A stretch of DNA of 52,511 nucleotides, from assembly GCA_945948515.1 (NCBI GenBank), contig CAMFBH010000011.1, positions 1 through 52,511 on the forward strand, given 5' to 3'. Each line of letters begins with the position of its first letter. Positions within the stretch are counted from its first letter, which is position 1. The notes under the pieces are model-generated. The model did not search any database. It saw nothing but the letters and a program-made list of their open reading frames with translations, and had not been told where the DNA came from. This stretch comes from an uncultured Clostridia bacterium (GTDB lineage: Bacteria > Bacillota > Clostridia > Oscillospirales > Acutalibacteraceae). The translations under genes and the position numbers were made by a program. Of this stretch, positions 7,888-15,963 are shown in pieces.

Positions 7888-7916
7888 TTGATAAATCATA
7901 AATATTATGGTAAAAT
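7888..7916 (+). promoter_or_regulatory. Promoter of the capA-like gene
   Basis: -35 TTGATA (7888-7893), 17-bp spacer, -10 TAAAAT (7911-7916). The predicted transcription start near 7923 rules out the more upstream in-frame ATG at 7879 as translation start. Confidence 0.65.
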
Positions 7917-7941
7917 GAATTTGAATTGGATGTGTAATAAA

Positions 7942-9126
7942 ATGAAAAGAAAAATAAAAATCAATAAAAAAGTGATGGCGGTTTTAGTTCCTGTTTTGGC
8001 CGCGGCAATAGTTTTTTCGGGAATTGCCACCGCCGCTCATTTAGATAAAATAAACACCGGGAAAATAACAAAATCGGGAGAGGAAATTCCTCCTGCTGAA
8101 AGTGCAAACGCAAGCATCAGCTTAATTGCGGTTGGAGATAATCTTATTCAAAGTGCAATAATTGATTCCTGTAAGCAGGGCGAGGGATACGATTTCTCCC
8201 CGATATATTCAAATGTTGAAAAATATATAAAGCAAAGCGATATTGCCGTAATAAATCAGGAAACTCTCCTCGGCGGCAGTGATTATGAAATAAGCGGGCA
8301 GGCTCCGTTTAATTCTCCCACCGAGGTCGGCGATGCCGCTATAAATGCCGGCTTTAATGTTTTTACAACTGCTACCGACCATGTTATGGATATGGGAATT
8401 CAAGGCGTTAACAGCCAGATTGATTATTTTAACAGACACGGCGAAGTGGTTTTTACAGGCACAAATAAAGATGAAAACGAGAGTAACAGCATTAAGTATA
8501 TTGAAAAAAACGGAATTAAAATCGCTGTTTTGAATTACACCTTCGGAACAAACGGAATTTCTGTTCCCGAGGATAAAAAATATCTTGTTAATATGCTTGA
8601 TGATAAGAAAAAGCTTCAAGCAGATGTGAAAAAAGCCCAAAAGCAAACAGATTTTGTTATTGTTTTTGCACATTGGGGAACTGAATATTCAAAGGAAATT
8701 TCAAGCTATCAGGAAAGCTATGTTAAGCTTTTCTCCGAACTCGGAGTAGATGCTGTTATTGGCACAAATCCGCAGGTTCTCGAGCCTGTAAAATGGGTGG
8801 AAAACGAGAAAACAGGTAAAAAAATGCTTGTTTATTATTCGCTTGGCTGCTTTGTTTCGCACAGGCTTGATAAAGATGCGCTCGTTGGAGCAATGGCTGA
8901 AATAAAGATTAAAAGAACAAACGGTAAAACAAATATAACAAGCGCTAAGGCAACGCCGCTCATCACTCATTTTTCCGCAAGCGATGGAGTAACGAGCTTT
9001 TCTGTTTACAAATTCAGCGATTATACAGACTCTCTTGCACAGTCCCATGTTGTTGAAGGCATTGATAAGGACTATGTTAAAAATTTGTTTGAAGGCGTTA
9101 TAGATTCCGAGTTTGTGGATTATTAG
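7942..9126 (+). CDS. CapA-family (poly-gamma-glutamate synthesis-type) metallophosphatase-like protein
   Basis: A 394-residue protein. The start at 7942 is preferred because the promoter at 7888-7916 would start transcription near 7923; an ATG at 7930 is the alternative. A basic N terminus followed by a hydrophobic helix (about residues 10-32) indicates a signal anchor, placing the rest outside the membrane. The main domain shows the CapA pattern: LIAVGDNLI near its start, INQETLLGG, a DHVMDMG motif, VFAHWGTEY, GTNPQVLEPV and a late YYSLGCFVSH. In capsule operons CapA acts with CapBC; none is present, and stand-alone CapA-like proteins are common in Clostridia with unknown substrate. It is monocistronic, with glnA downstream behind its own promoter. 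Confidence 0.85.
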   Translation: MKRKIKINKKVMAVLVPVLAAAIVFSGIATAAHLDKINTGKITKSGEEIPPAESANASISLIAVGDNLIQSAIIDSCKQGEGYDFSPIYSNVEKYIKQSDIAVINQETLLGGSDYEISGQAPFNSPTEVGDAAINAGFNVFTTATDHVMDMGIQGVNSQIDYFNRHGEVVFTGTNKDENESNSIKYIEKNGIKIAVLNYTFGTNGISVPEDKKYLVNMLDDKKKLQADVKKAQKQTDFVIVFAHWGTEYSKEISSYQESYVKLFSELGVDAVIGTNPQVLEPVKWVENEKTGKKMLVYYSLGCFVSHRLDKDALVGAMAEIKIKRTNGKTNITSAKATPLITHFSASDGVTSFSVYKFSDYTDSLAQSHVVEGIDKDYVKNLFEGVIDSEFVDY

Positions 9127-9223
9127 ACTAAAAAGGCGAAAAGAGTTGTGTATATTTTGCACAAAAAACGATACTGCATTATTGCTTTTCCGATTTATTT
9201 TTGACAAAGTTGAATAATATGTG

Positions 9224-9251
9224 TTGACTTTTTTGCTCGTTGTGATAGAAT
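9224..9251 (+). promoter_or_regulatory. glnA promoter
   Basis: -35 TTGACT (9224-9229), 16-bp spacer, -10 TAGAAT (9246-9251). The expected start near 9258 leaves about 14 nt before the terminator-like hairpin at 9272. Confidence 0.65.
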
Positions 9252-9271
9252 GCAAGTGTAGTAAGAACAAA

Positions 9272-9304
9272 GGCGTTCCTAAGTGATTAGGAGCGCCCTT
9301 TTTT
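9272..9304 (+). terminator. Attenuator-like hairpin in the glnA leader
   Basis: GGCGTTCCTAA (9272-9282) pairs with TTAGGAGCGCC (9287-9297) and six T follow (9299-9304). It lies between the promoter and the glnA ribosome binding site. If the last A-T pair is open, the loop is AGTGAT with A in position 1 and G in position 4, the pattern known for ANTAR-protein target hairpins. Those targets are normally tandem, and only one hairpin is seen here. Confidence 0.7.
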
Positions 9305-9334
9305 GTTTTAATTTCAGAGAGGAGTATTTGCTAT

Positions 9335-10678
9335 ATGAGTAAGTACACAAAAGAAGACATTCTTAAAAGCGCAGAGGAAAACAGCGTTGAGTTTATCAGA
9401 CTTCAGTTTACCGATGTTTTCGGCGTAATGAAGAATGTTGCAATCACACTTTCACAGTTAAAAAAAGCGCTCGATAATGAATGCATGTTTGACGGTTCAT
9501 CTATCGACGGCTTTGTAAGAATCGATGAGTCGGATATGTATCTTCATCCCGATTATGATTCATGGACAATTTTCCCTTGGAGAAAATATCAGGACGCTCA
9601 GACCGCTCGTCTTATCTGCAATGTTTATAAGGCAGATAACAAAACTCCCTTCCTCGGAGACCCGAGAAATGTTCTTCAAAAGGTTGTTGATAAGGCATCC
9701 GATATGGGTTACACCTTCAATGTAGGTCCTGAATGCGAATTCTTCCTCTTCAAGCTTGACGAGCAGGGCAAACCCACCGTTAAGGTTGCAGACGAAGGCG
9801 GTTATTTTGATTTAAACCCGATTGATACCGGTGAAAACTGCCGCCGTGATATTTGCCTTGCACTTGAGGATATGGGCTACACCATTGAGGCTTCTCACCA
9901 CGAGGTTGCCGAGGGTCAGCATGAGATTGACTTCAAGTTTGATGAGGTTATGAAAACAGCAGACAATGTTATGACATTTAAGCATGTTGTTAAAACATAT
10001 GCTCAAAAGCACGGACTTCACGCAACCTTCATGCCCAAGCCGATTTACGGAATTAACGGCTCGGGTATGCACACAAATATGAGCCTTTCAAACATCAGCG
10101 ACGGCTCAAATGCATTTGATGATCCGAACGGTGAGCTTGGTCTCAGCGAAACTGCTTATCACTTCATTGCCGGTATTATGGCTCATGTTAAAGGTATTGC
10201 AGTTTTCTCAAATCCGACTGTAAACTCATACAAGAGACTCGTTCCCGGCTATGAGGCTCCTTCATATCTTGTTTGGTCAACATCAAACAGAAGCTGTCTT
10301 GTTCGTATTCCTGCGGCAAGAGGCAAGGGAACCCGTGTTGAGCTTCGTTGCCCCGATCCGACATGTAACCCCTATCTTGAAATGGCTCTTTGCCTCGCGG
10401 CAGGACTTGACGGTATCGAAAAGAAAATGGCTTGTCCTCCGGCATACGATGAAAATGTGTTTGCTCTTTCAGATGCTGAGCTTGCAGAAAAAGGAATTGA
10501 TTGCCTTCCCGGAAATCTTATTGAAGCAGTTGAGGCTGCAAAGGCAGATCCGTTCATTAAAGAAACTGTTGGCGATCATGTTTTCAATGCTTATATTGAA
10601 GGCAAGGAAGCTGAATGGAACGATTATCGCACAAAGGTAACTCAGTGGGAAATCGACAAGTATCTTATCACATATTAA
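9335..10678 (+). CDS. glnA: Type I glutamine synthetase
   Basis: A 447-residue protein, the usual length for Firmicute GlnA-alpha. It forms glutamine from glutamate, ammonia and ATP in the cytoplasm as a dodecamer. Visible family motifs: FMFDGSSIDGF-like (here CMFDGSSIDGF, about residues 50-60), the metal-site segment VGPECEFFLF, HEVAEGQHEID, NGSGMHTNMS and the ATP-site NRSCLVRIPAARGKGTR. No Tyr adenylylation-loop motif of the beta type is apparent. The ribosome binding site GAGAGGAG lies about 12 nt upstream of the ATG. A terminator-like hairpin between promoter and gene points to control by antitermination. The ammonium transporter gene follows after a structured spacer. Confidence 0.96.
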   Translation: MSKYTKEDILKSAEENSVEFIRLQFTDVFGVMKNVAITLSQLKKALDNECMFDGSSIDGFVRIDESDMYLHPDYDSWTIFPWRKYQDAQTARLICNVYKADNKTPFLGDPRNVLQKVVDKASDMGYTFNVGPECEFFLFKLDEQGKPTVKVADEGGYFDLNPIDTGENCRRDICLALEDMGYTIEASHHEVAEGQHEIDFKFDEVMKTADNVMTFKHVVKTYAQKHGLHATFMPKPIYGINGSGMHTNMSLSNISDGSNAFDDPNGELGLSETAYHFIAGIMAHVKGIAVFSNPTVNSYKRLVPGYEAPSYLVWSTSNRSCLVRIPAARGKGTRVELRCPDPTCNPYLEMALCLAAGLDGIEKKMACPPAYDENVFALSDAELAEKGIDCLPGNLIEAVEAAKADPFIKETVGDHVFNAYIEGKEAEWNDYRTKVTQWEIDKYLITY

Positions 10679-10690
10679 TTAAGCCCTCTC

Positions 10691-10801
10691 TTACGGCAGC
10701 AATGCCACTATAAAAAGCCGGTACCTAAACCTAACGGCTTGCGGCTCCGGCTTATAGAAACACAAAGGCGTGTTACTTTAAAGAAGTAATGCGCCTTTTT
10801 T
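10691..10801 (+). promoter_or_regulatory. Structured RNA leader before the ammonium transporter gene, ending in an intrinsic terminator
   Basis: Three elements follow each other: a small hairpin GGCA-GCAA-TGCC (10695-10706) with a GNRA-type loop; a long stem CTATAA plus GCCGG (10708-10721, with AAA bulged) against CCGGC plus TTATAG (10747-10757) enclosing a 25-nt loop; and a terminator GGCGTGTTACTT (10767-10778) with AAGTAATGCGCC (10784-10795) plus six T. An alternative pairing AAGCCG (10715-10720) with CGGCTT (10735-10740) competes with the long stem. No convincing promoter lies between glnA and this element, so it may act on readthrough from glnA. I cannot assign it to a known riboswitch class. 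Confidence 0.55.
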
Positions 10802-10856
10802 ATTTGTTTATTATCCGCAAGGATATAAAATATAATGAACATAGGAGAAGAAAATT

Positions 10857-12545
10857 ATGTCACTTGAATCAATCAATGCCGATGTTTGGGGAATCTGGTT
10901 CCTTATCGGCGCAGCTCTTGTTTTCTTTATGCAATGCGGCTTTGCAATGGTGGAAACAGGATTTACACGAGCAAAAAATGCAGGAAACATTATAATGAAA
11001 AACCTAATGGATTTCTGCATAGGAACAGTAGTATTTATGCTTCTCGGAAGCAGTTTAATGCTTGCCGAGGATTATGTTATGGGGTTAATCGGCGTTCCGA
11101 ATCTCAATTTGTTCACCGATTTTTCTTCGTTTGATGCAAAAGGTTTTGTTTTCAACCTCGTTTTCTGTGCAACTGCGGCAACAATAGTTTCCGGCGCAAT
11201 GGCAGAAAGAACGAAATTTGCTACCTATTGTATTTACAGCGGTATTATCAGCGCGGTTGTTTATCCGATTGAAGCAGGCTGGGTATGGAATGCAAAGGGT
11301 TGGCTCTGCGAAATGGGATACATTGATTTTGCAGGCTCGTCGGCTATTCATATGGTTGGCGGTATCACAGCGTTTATCGGCGCGGCAATGCTCGGCGCCC
11401 GCATCGGAAAGTATGAGAGAGATAAAAACGGAAAGGTAGTTAAGGTTAATGCTATTCCCGGACACTCTCTAACGCTTGGCGCACTTGGTTGCTTTATCTT
11501 GTGGTTTGGCTGGTACGGCTTCAACGGAGCAGCGTGTACAACCCTCAACGACGGAGTCGGTAGCATGGCGGCAGTTTTCCTTACAACAACAATAGCTCCG
11601 GCAGTTGCCTCGTGCGTTACAATGATTCTTACATGGATTAAAGACGGCAAGCCCGATGTTTCAATGACCTTGAATGCTTCTCTTGCAGGTCTCGTAGGAA
11701 TAACAGCGGGTTGTGCTTCAATGGATGCAATCGGTGCAACCGCAGTCGGCGTGGTTTCCGGTGTGCTCGTTGTTGTGGCAGTAGAGTTTATTGATAAAAA
11801 GCTTCATGTTGACGACCCTGTCGGTGCTGTTGCAGTTCATGCCGTGAACGGTATGTGGGGAACGATCGCCTGCGGCTTATTCGCTGTTGACGGCGGTTTG
11901 TTCTACGGCGGCGGTTTCCGTCAGCTCGGAGTTCAGTTCCTCGGCGTTTTAGCAATTGCTGTTTATACATCGGTTGTTATGGGAGTTGTGTTCTATGTTC
12001 TCAAAAAAACAATCGGTCTTCGTGTAAGCAAAGAGGAAGAAATCGGCGGACTTGATTCGTACGAGCACGGCCTTGCAAGTGCATATGCAGGCTTCAATAT
12101 GAACGAGAGAATATCTCTTGGCTCGGGAGAGGTTTCTGTTTCCAAGGCAATTCCTGTTGAAATAATTGACGATGTTGTTGCATCTGATGTTAAACTTACT
12201 AAAATTCAAATCATCTGCAATGAGAGCAGGTTCGCTTCTCTTAAAGATGAAATGAACAAAATCGGCGTAACCGGAATGACGGTTGCAAAGGTTATGGGAT
12301 GCGGAATTCAAAAGGGTAAAGATAAATATTACCGCGGTGTTAAGGTTGATATGGATCTTCTCCCAAAGGTTCAGGTCGATATTGTTGTTGCTAAGGTTCC
12401 CGTAAAGGATGTTGTTAATGCGGCTAAAAAGGCTCTTTACACGGGAAATATCGGCGACGGAAAAATATTTATTTATGATTGTGAGAATGCAGTTAAGGTT
12501 CGCACCGGAGAAATGGGCTATGATGCCATGCAGGGCGAAGAATAA
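10857..12545 (+). CDS. Ammonium transporter with fused C-terminal PII signalling domain
   Basis: A 562-residue protein preceded by ATAGGAGAAG. Residues 1 to about 415 are an Amt/MEP/Rh channel with some eleven membrane helices; the twin pore histidines are in IHMVGGITAF and VAVHAVNGMWG, and the CGFAMVETGFTRAKNA segment near the N terminus is a family hallmark. Residues about 445-562 are a complete PII (GlnB/GlnK) domain: KIQIIC start, a T-loop with KYYRG (Tyr at the usual uridylylation position), LPKVQVDIVV, and the nucleotide-site motifs TGNIGDGKIF and VRTGEMG. GlnK normally blocks Amt by inserting its T-loop into the cytoplasmic pore; here the sensor is covalently attached, so gating would occur in cis. 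The length and the intact T-loop argue against a sequencing artefact. Confidence 0.93.
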   Translation: MSLESINADVWGIWFLIGAALVFFMQCGFAMVETGFTRAKNAGNIIMKNLMDFCIGTVVFMLLGSSLMLAEDYVMGLIGVPNLNLFTDFSSFDAKGFVFNLVFCATAATIVSGAMAERTKFATYCIYSGIISAVVYPIEAGWVWNAKGWLCEMGYIDFAGSSAIHMVGGITAFIGAAMLGARIGKYERDKNGKVVKVNAIPGHSLTLGALGCFILWFGWYGFNGAACTTLNDGVGSMAAVFLTTTIAPAVASCVTMILTWIKDGKPDVSMTLNASLAGLVGITAGCASMDAIGATAVGVVSGVLVVVAVEFIDKKLHVDDPVGAVAVHAVNGMWGTIACGLFAVDGGLFYGGGFRQLGVQFLGVLAIAVYTSVVMGVVFYVLKKTIGLRVSKEEEIGGLDSYEHGLASAYAGFNMNERISLGSGEVSVSKAIPVEIIDDVVASDVKLTKIQIICNESRFASLKDEMNKIGVTGMTVAKVMGCGIQKGKDKYYRGVKVDMDLLPKVQVDIVVAKVPVKDVVNAAKKALYTGNIGDGKIFIYDCENAVKVRTGEMGYDAMQGEE

Positions 12546-12574
12546 ATAAAACAAAAGCAAATCATCTTAAAAAA

Positions 12575-12616
12575 CCCCCGAAAGCATTGTAATTAAATGA
12601 TTTCGGGGGAGTTTTG
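12575..12616. terminator. Terminator after the ammonium transporter gene
   Basis: CCCCCGAAA (12575-12583) pairs with TTTCGGGGG (12601-12609) with a 17-nt loop, flanked by A4 and T4 runs. The following 200 bases up to the next promoter are extremely AT-rich with long A and T tracts and show no gene. Confidence 0.75.
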
Positions 12617-12816
12617 GTTAGGAAATTAATTTTTTTAAAAATTTTTTTAAAAAAATAGTTCTGAAAAAAATAAAATTAAAAGGAATAAAAATCAATCTTG
12701 AAGTTTTTTTGAAAAAATCGAAAATATTTTCTTAATATTTGGACGAAAAACCTGTTTTTTGACTATTTTTACTATAATTTTTTTAAAATTGCACTTTATA
12801 TTTTGTCATATTAACA

Positions 12817-12846
12817 TTGACATACTACTAAGTTAAGTCGTAAAAT
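12817..12846 (+). promoter_or_regulatory. Promoter of the glutamate synthase operon
   Basis: -35 TTGACA (12817-12822), 18-bp spacer, -10 TAAAAT (12841-12846). The upstream 150 bp consists largely of phased A and T tracts that could act as an UP-element or curved DNA. Confidence 0.6.
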
Positions 12847-12904
12847 TTTATTATGGAAACATTTTTTTGTTTTTCTGAAAATTTTACTGTAAGGAGAGAT
12901 AAAT

Positions 12905-14011
12905 ATGCTCAAGGAGGGTCAGGTAAGAATCCCGTCGGGATGCGCTATTGCGGCGATTATTGATAAAAAGGGCGAAAGAATTAACGGCTCCGAAATTATC
13001 AAATCAATTGCTTTGATGCACGACCGTTCAAACGGTCTCGGAGGAGGCTTTGCCGCATACGGAATATATCCCGAGCATGCAAATGACTATGCATTTCATG
13101 TGTTTTATGATTCTGCACAGTCAAGAAAGGAATGTGAGGATTTCCTTTTTAAGCATTTTAATGTTGATGTCAGCGAAAAAATACCCACAAGAAAAACAGA
13201 AAAAATAGGGCTCGGTCCGGATATATGGCGTTATTTTGCACTCCCCAATAAGGTTAGAATGAGCGAATCGCGACTCGATGAGGAAGAATATACCGCTCAG
13301 TGCGTTACACATATTAACACTTCAATCGACGGAGCGTTTGTTTTTTCAAGCGGAAAAAACATGGGTTGCTTCAAAGCTGTGGGTTATCCCGAGGATGTCG
13401 GAGAATTTTATATGCTCGACCAGTATGAAGCATATTTGTGGACTGCACACGGAAGATTTCCAACCAACACTCCCGGCTGGTGGGGCGGTGCACACCCCTT
13501 CAATATTCTCGATTGGTCAATAGTTCATAACGGCGAAATATCATCATATGATGCAAACCGCCGTTATATTGAGCAGTTTGGATATAAATGTACAAATCAA
13601 ACGGATACAGAGGTTATTACATATCTTTTTGACCATCTTATTCGTCACCACGGACTCCCCATTGATGTTGCGGCAGATGTTTTAACCGCTCCCGAATGGG
13701 ATGAAATAGATAATATGCCTGCCGAGAAGAAAGAGTATTTCACTAATTTGCGTGCTATATACAGCGGCGCGCTTGTTAACGGTCCTTTTTCGGTTATTCT
13801 CGGCTCAAACAAAGGTCTTCTTGCAATTAATGACCGATTGAAGCTCCGTTCATTGACTGCCGCTGTAAAGGGCAACAGAGCATATTTTGCGTCCGAGGAA
13901 AGCGCGATAAGAATTGTTTGTCCCGATCCGGACGAGGTGTGGTCTGTTTCAGGCTCGGAGCCGGTATTTATTCCTCTTGAGCTTGACGAAAAGGAGGGGA
14001 GCGCTAAATGA
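12905..14011 (+). CDS. gltB1: Glutamate synthase glutaminase subunit (class II amidotransferase domain)
   Basis: A 368-residue protein corresponding to the N-terminal amidotransferase third of large GltB, encoded separately as in archaeal/clostridial-type enzymes. It releases ammonia from glutamine. The catalytic nucleophile is probably Cys13 in PSGCAIAAI, implying removal of a 12-residue propeptide. Other family motifs are GLGGGFAAYG, LWTAHGRFPTN, NGEISSYDANRRY and QTDTEVITY. It has a strong ribosome binding site, AAGGAGAG, and its own promoter. The stop overlaps the next start by 4 nt (ATGA), indicating translational coupling in the five-gene operon. A gene-name variant is gltA/gltB depending on convention. 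Confidence 0.88.
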   Translation: MLKEGQVRIPSGCAIAAIIDKKGERINGSEIIKSIALMHDRSNGLGGGFAAYGIYPEHANDYAFHVFYDSAQSRKECEDFLFKHFNVDVSEKIPTRKTEKIGLGPDIWRYFALPNKVRMSESRLDEEEYTAQCVTHINTSIDGAFVFSSGKNMGCFKAVGYPEDVGEFYMLDQYEAYLWTAHGRFPTNTPGWWGGAHPFNILDWSIVHNGEISSYDANRRYIEQFGYKCTNQTDTEVITYLFDHLIRHHGLPIDVAADVLTAPEWDEIDNMPAEKKEYFTNLRAIYSGALVNGPFSVILGSNKGLLAINDRLKLRSLTAAVKGNRAYFASEESAIRIVCPDPDEVWSVSGSEPVFIPLELDEKEGSAK

Positions 14012-15510
14012 TAAATTATATTCCCAGAGAATTTGATATTGTTCGCGACCGAGAAAGGTGTATAGACTGCGGTTGTTGTGTTCGTCAATGCGGTTTTGAC
14101 TGCCATTATTTTGATGACGACGGAAAAACAGTTGTTGCCGACAGCACAAGATGCGTTGCCTGTCACAGATGCGTTGACCTCTGTCCGACAGGTGCTCTCA
14201 GTATCAGAAAGCATGTTTGCGATTATAAGGATAACGCAAACTGGACTCCGAGAATTCAGCAGGAAATCTGCCGTCAGGCAGCAACGGGCGGAGTTTTGCT
14301 TTCCGCAATGGGAAACCCGCGCGAGTATCCTATATATTGGGATAAAATTCTCCTCAATGCTTCTCAGGTAACAAATCCGTCCATCGACCCTCTTCGTGAG
14401 CCAATGGAAATAAGAACCATTCTCGGAAGAAAGCCCGAAAAGCTGACTGCTGTAAAGAAGGGCAAATCCCAAACAGAAATGCCGCCGCAGGTAATGCTTG
14501 AAACTCCGATTATGTTTTCGGCAATGAGCTTCGGCTCTATCAGCCTTAATGCTCAAAAAACGCTTGCAATAGCGGCAAAAAACCTCGGAACTCTCTTTAA
14601 TACAGGTGAGGGCGGACTTCATCCCGAGCTTTCCGATTGGAGCGATTATGCTGTAGTTCAGGTTGCTTCGGGCCGTTTCGGAGTTCATAAGGAGTATTTG
14701 AACAATTCAAAGTTTATAGAGATTAAAATAGGTCAGGGAGCAAAGCCCGGTATCGGCGGACACCTTCCGGGCGAAAAGGTCACGGTTGAGGTTTCCAACG
14801 CTCGAATGATTCCCGAGGGCTCGGATGCAATTTCTCCTGCTCCCCACCATGATATTTATTCAATAGAGGATCTTCGTCAGCTTATTTGGTCTCTCAAGCA
14901 GGCAACTAATAATGAGAAGCCGATTTCGGTTAAAATTGCCGCAGTTCATAATATTGCCGCAATCGCATCGGGTGTTGCGCGTGCGGGAGCTGATATTGTA
15001 GTTATCGACGGTTACCGCGGAGGAACCGGTGCGGCGCCCACAAGAATAAGAGATAATGTGGGTATTCCGATTGAGCTTGCACTCGCGGCGGCTGATCAGC
15101 GACTTCGTGATGAGTCAATTCGTTCAAGGGTATCGCTTGTTGCGGCAGGCTCGTTCAGATGCTCCTCGGATATTGTTAAGGCCATTGCGCTCGGAGCAGA
15201 TGCATGCTATGTTGCTTCAGCGCCGCTTATTGCAATGGGTTGCCATATGTGCCAAAAGTGCAACACCGGAATTTGTAACTGGGGAATTGCAACTCAGCGC
15301 CCCGAATTAACCAGAAGGCTCAATCCCGAAATAGCCCATGAAAGAGTGGAAAATCTCATTAATGCATGGAATCACGAAATCAAAGAGATTATGGGCGGAA
15401 TGGGAATTAACTCCGTTGATTCTCTCAGAGGAAACAGGCTTATGCTCAGAGGAATAGGGCTTTCCGATAAAGAGCTTGAAATATTAGGCATAAAGCATGC
15501 CGGTGAATAA
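14008..15510 (+). CDS. gltB2: Glutamate synthase central subunit with N-terminal ferredoxin domain (FMN-binding)
   Basis: A 500-residue protein. The N terminus holds two 4Fe-4S motifs, CIDCGCCVRQC and CVACHRCVDLCP (residues about 12-60), which would bring electrons to the FMN. The rest is the glutamate synthase (beta/alpha)8 domain, with MFSAMSFGSISLNAQ, NTGEGG, IGQGAKPGIGGHLPG, GYRGGTGAAPTRIRD and the Cys-rich 3Fe-4S loop MGCHMCQKCNTGICNWGIATQ. It condenses 2-oxoglutarate with ammonia delivered from the amidotransferase and reduces the iminoglutarate. It overlaps both the preceding amidotransferase gene (ATGA) and is spaced 12 nt from the ferredoxin gene. Well supported by the complete motif set. 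Confidence 0.93.
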   Translation: MINYIPREFDIVRDRERCIDCGCCVRQCGFDCHYFDDDGKTVVADSTRCVACHRCVDLCPTGALSIRKHVCDYKDNANWTPRIQQEICRQAATGGVLLSAMGNPREYPIYWDKILLNASQVTNPSIDPLREPMEIRTILGRKPEKLTAVKKGKSQTEMPPQVMLETPIMFSAMSFGSISLNAQKTLAIAAKNLGTLFNTGEGGLHPELSDWSDYAVVQVASGRFGVHKEYLNNSKFIEIKIGQGAKPGIGGHLPGEKVTVEVSNARMIPEGSDAISPAPHHDIYSIEDLRQLIWSLKQATNNEKPISVKIAAVHNIAAIASGVARAGADIVVIDGYRGGTGAAPTRIRDNVGIPIELALAAADQRLRDESIRSRVSLVAAGSFRCSSDIVKAIALGADACYVASAPLIAMGCHMCQKCNTGICNWGIATQRPELTRRLNPEIAHERVENLINAWNHEIKEIMGGMGINSVDSLRGNRLMLRGIGLSDKELEILGIKHAGE

Positions 15511-15522
15511 GGAGGCGGAACA

Positions 15523-15963
15523 ATGAAAAAAGTTTATGCAAGAGAGCAGTATTGCATTAATTGCAGACTTTGTGAGGTTTACTGTAAAACAAACCATTCA
15601 AAGTCAAAAGATGTAGTTAAAGCATATAAAAAAGAAAGTCCGTCGCCGGTTTCAAGAATTTCCGTATATGGCGATTCAAAGGCATCGGTTGCGGTGAATT
15701 GCAGGCATTGCGATGATCCTGCCTGTGTTAAGGCGTGCATTGCAGGAGCAATGACTAAGGATAAAAAAACAGGAATCGTTTCGGTTAACGAAAGTAAATG
15801 TATCGGCTGTATGACCTGTCTTGCCGTTTGCCCGATAGGCTGCATAAAAATATCAAACACAGCGGTAAAATGTGATTTGTGTTCAGGTGAAGAGCCCGCC
15901 TGCGTAAAAAACTGTCCGAACAAAGCTCTTGTTTGGCTTGAAGTGGGAGGCGGTGCAAAATGA
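15523..15963 (+). CDS. Four-cluster ferredoxin-like electron carrier (HycB/DMSO-reductase B type)
   Basis: A 146-residue protein with four Cys clusters: CINCRLCEVYC, CRHCDDPACVKAC, CIGCMTCLAVC and CDLCSGEEPACVKNC, which can bind four 4Fe-4S centres. This is the architecture of small electron-transfer subunits of complex iron-sulfur enzymes. Position between the FMN subunit and the flavoprotein of glutamate synthase suggests it carries electrons between them, which is inference. The ribosome binding site AAGGAGG precedes the ATG. The stop overlaps the next start by 4 nt (ATGA). Confidence 0.85.
   Translation: MKKVYAREQYCINCRLCEVYCKTNHSKSKDVVKAYKKESPSPVSRISVYGDSKASVAVNCRHCDDPACVKACIAGAMTKDKKTGIVSVNESKCIGCMTCLAVCPIGCIKISNTAVKCDLCSGEEPACVKNCPNKALVWLEVGGGAK

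Noticed and set aside
10691..10801. T-box, THF, cobalamin or c-di-GMP riboswitch before amt
   Set aside because: GGTACC and TAAACC pieces recall parts of these motifs, but the conserved cores are not present in the required order.
12617..12816. Small RNA or gene in the AT-rich spacer after amt
   Set aside because: The 200 bp is mostly A and T tracts with no stable hairpin, no ORF with a ribosome binding site and no additional correctly spaced promoter; a TTGACT near 12759 is only 8 bp from TATAAT.
13645..14688. A 347-codon open frame on the minus strand
   Set aside because: It is a shadow of two well-supported glutamate synthase genes on the plus strand, with no start signals or recognisable motifs.
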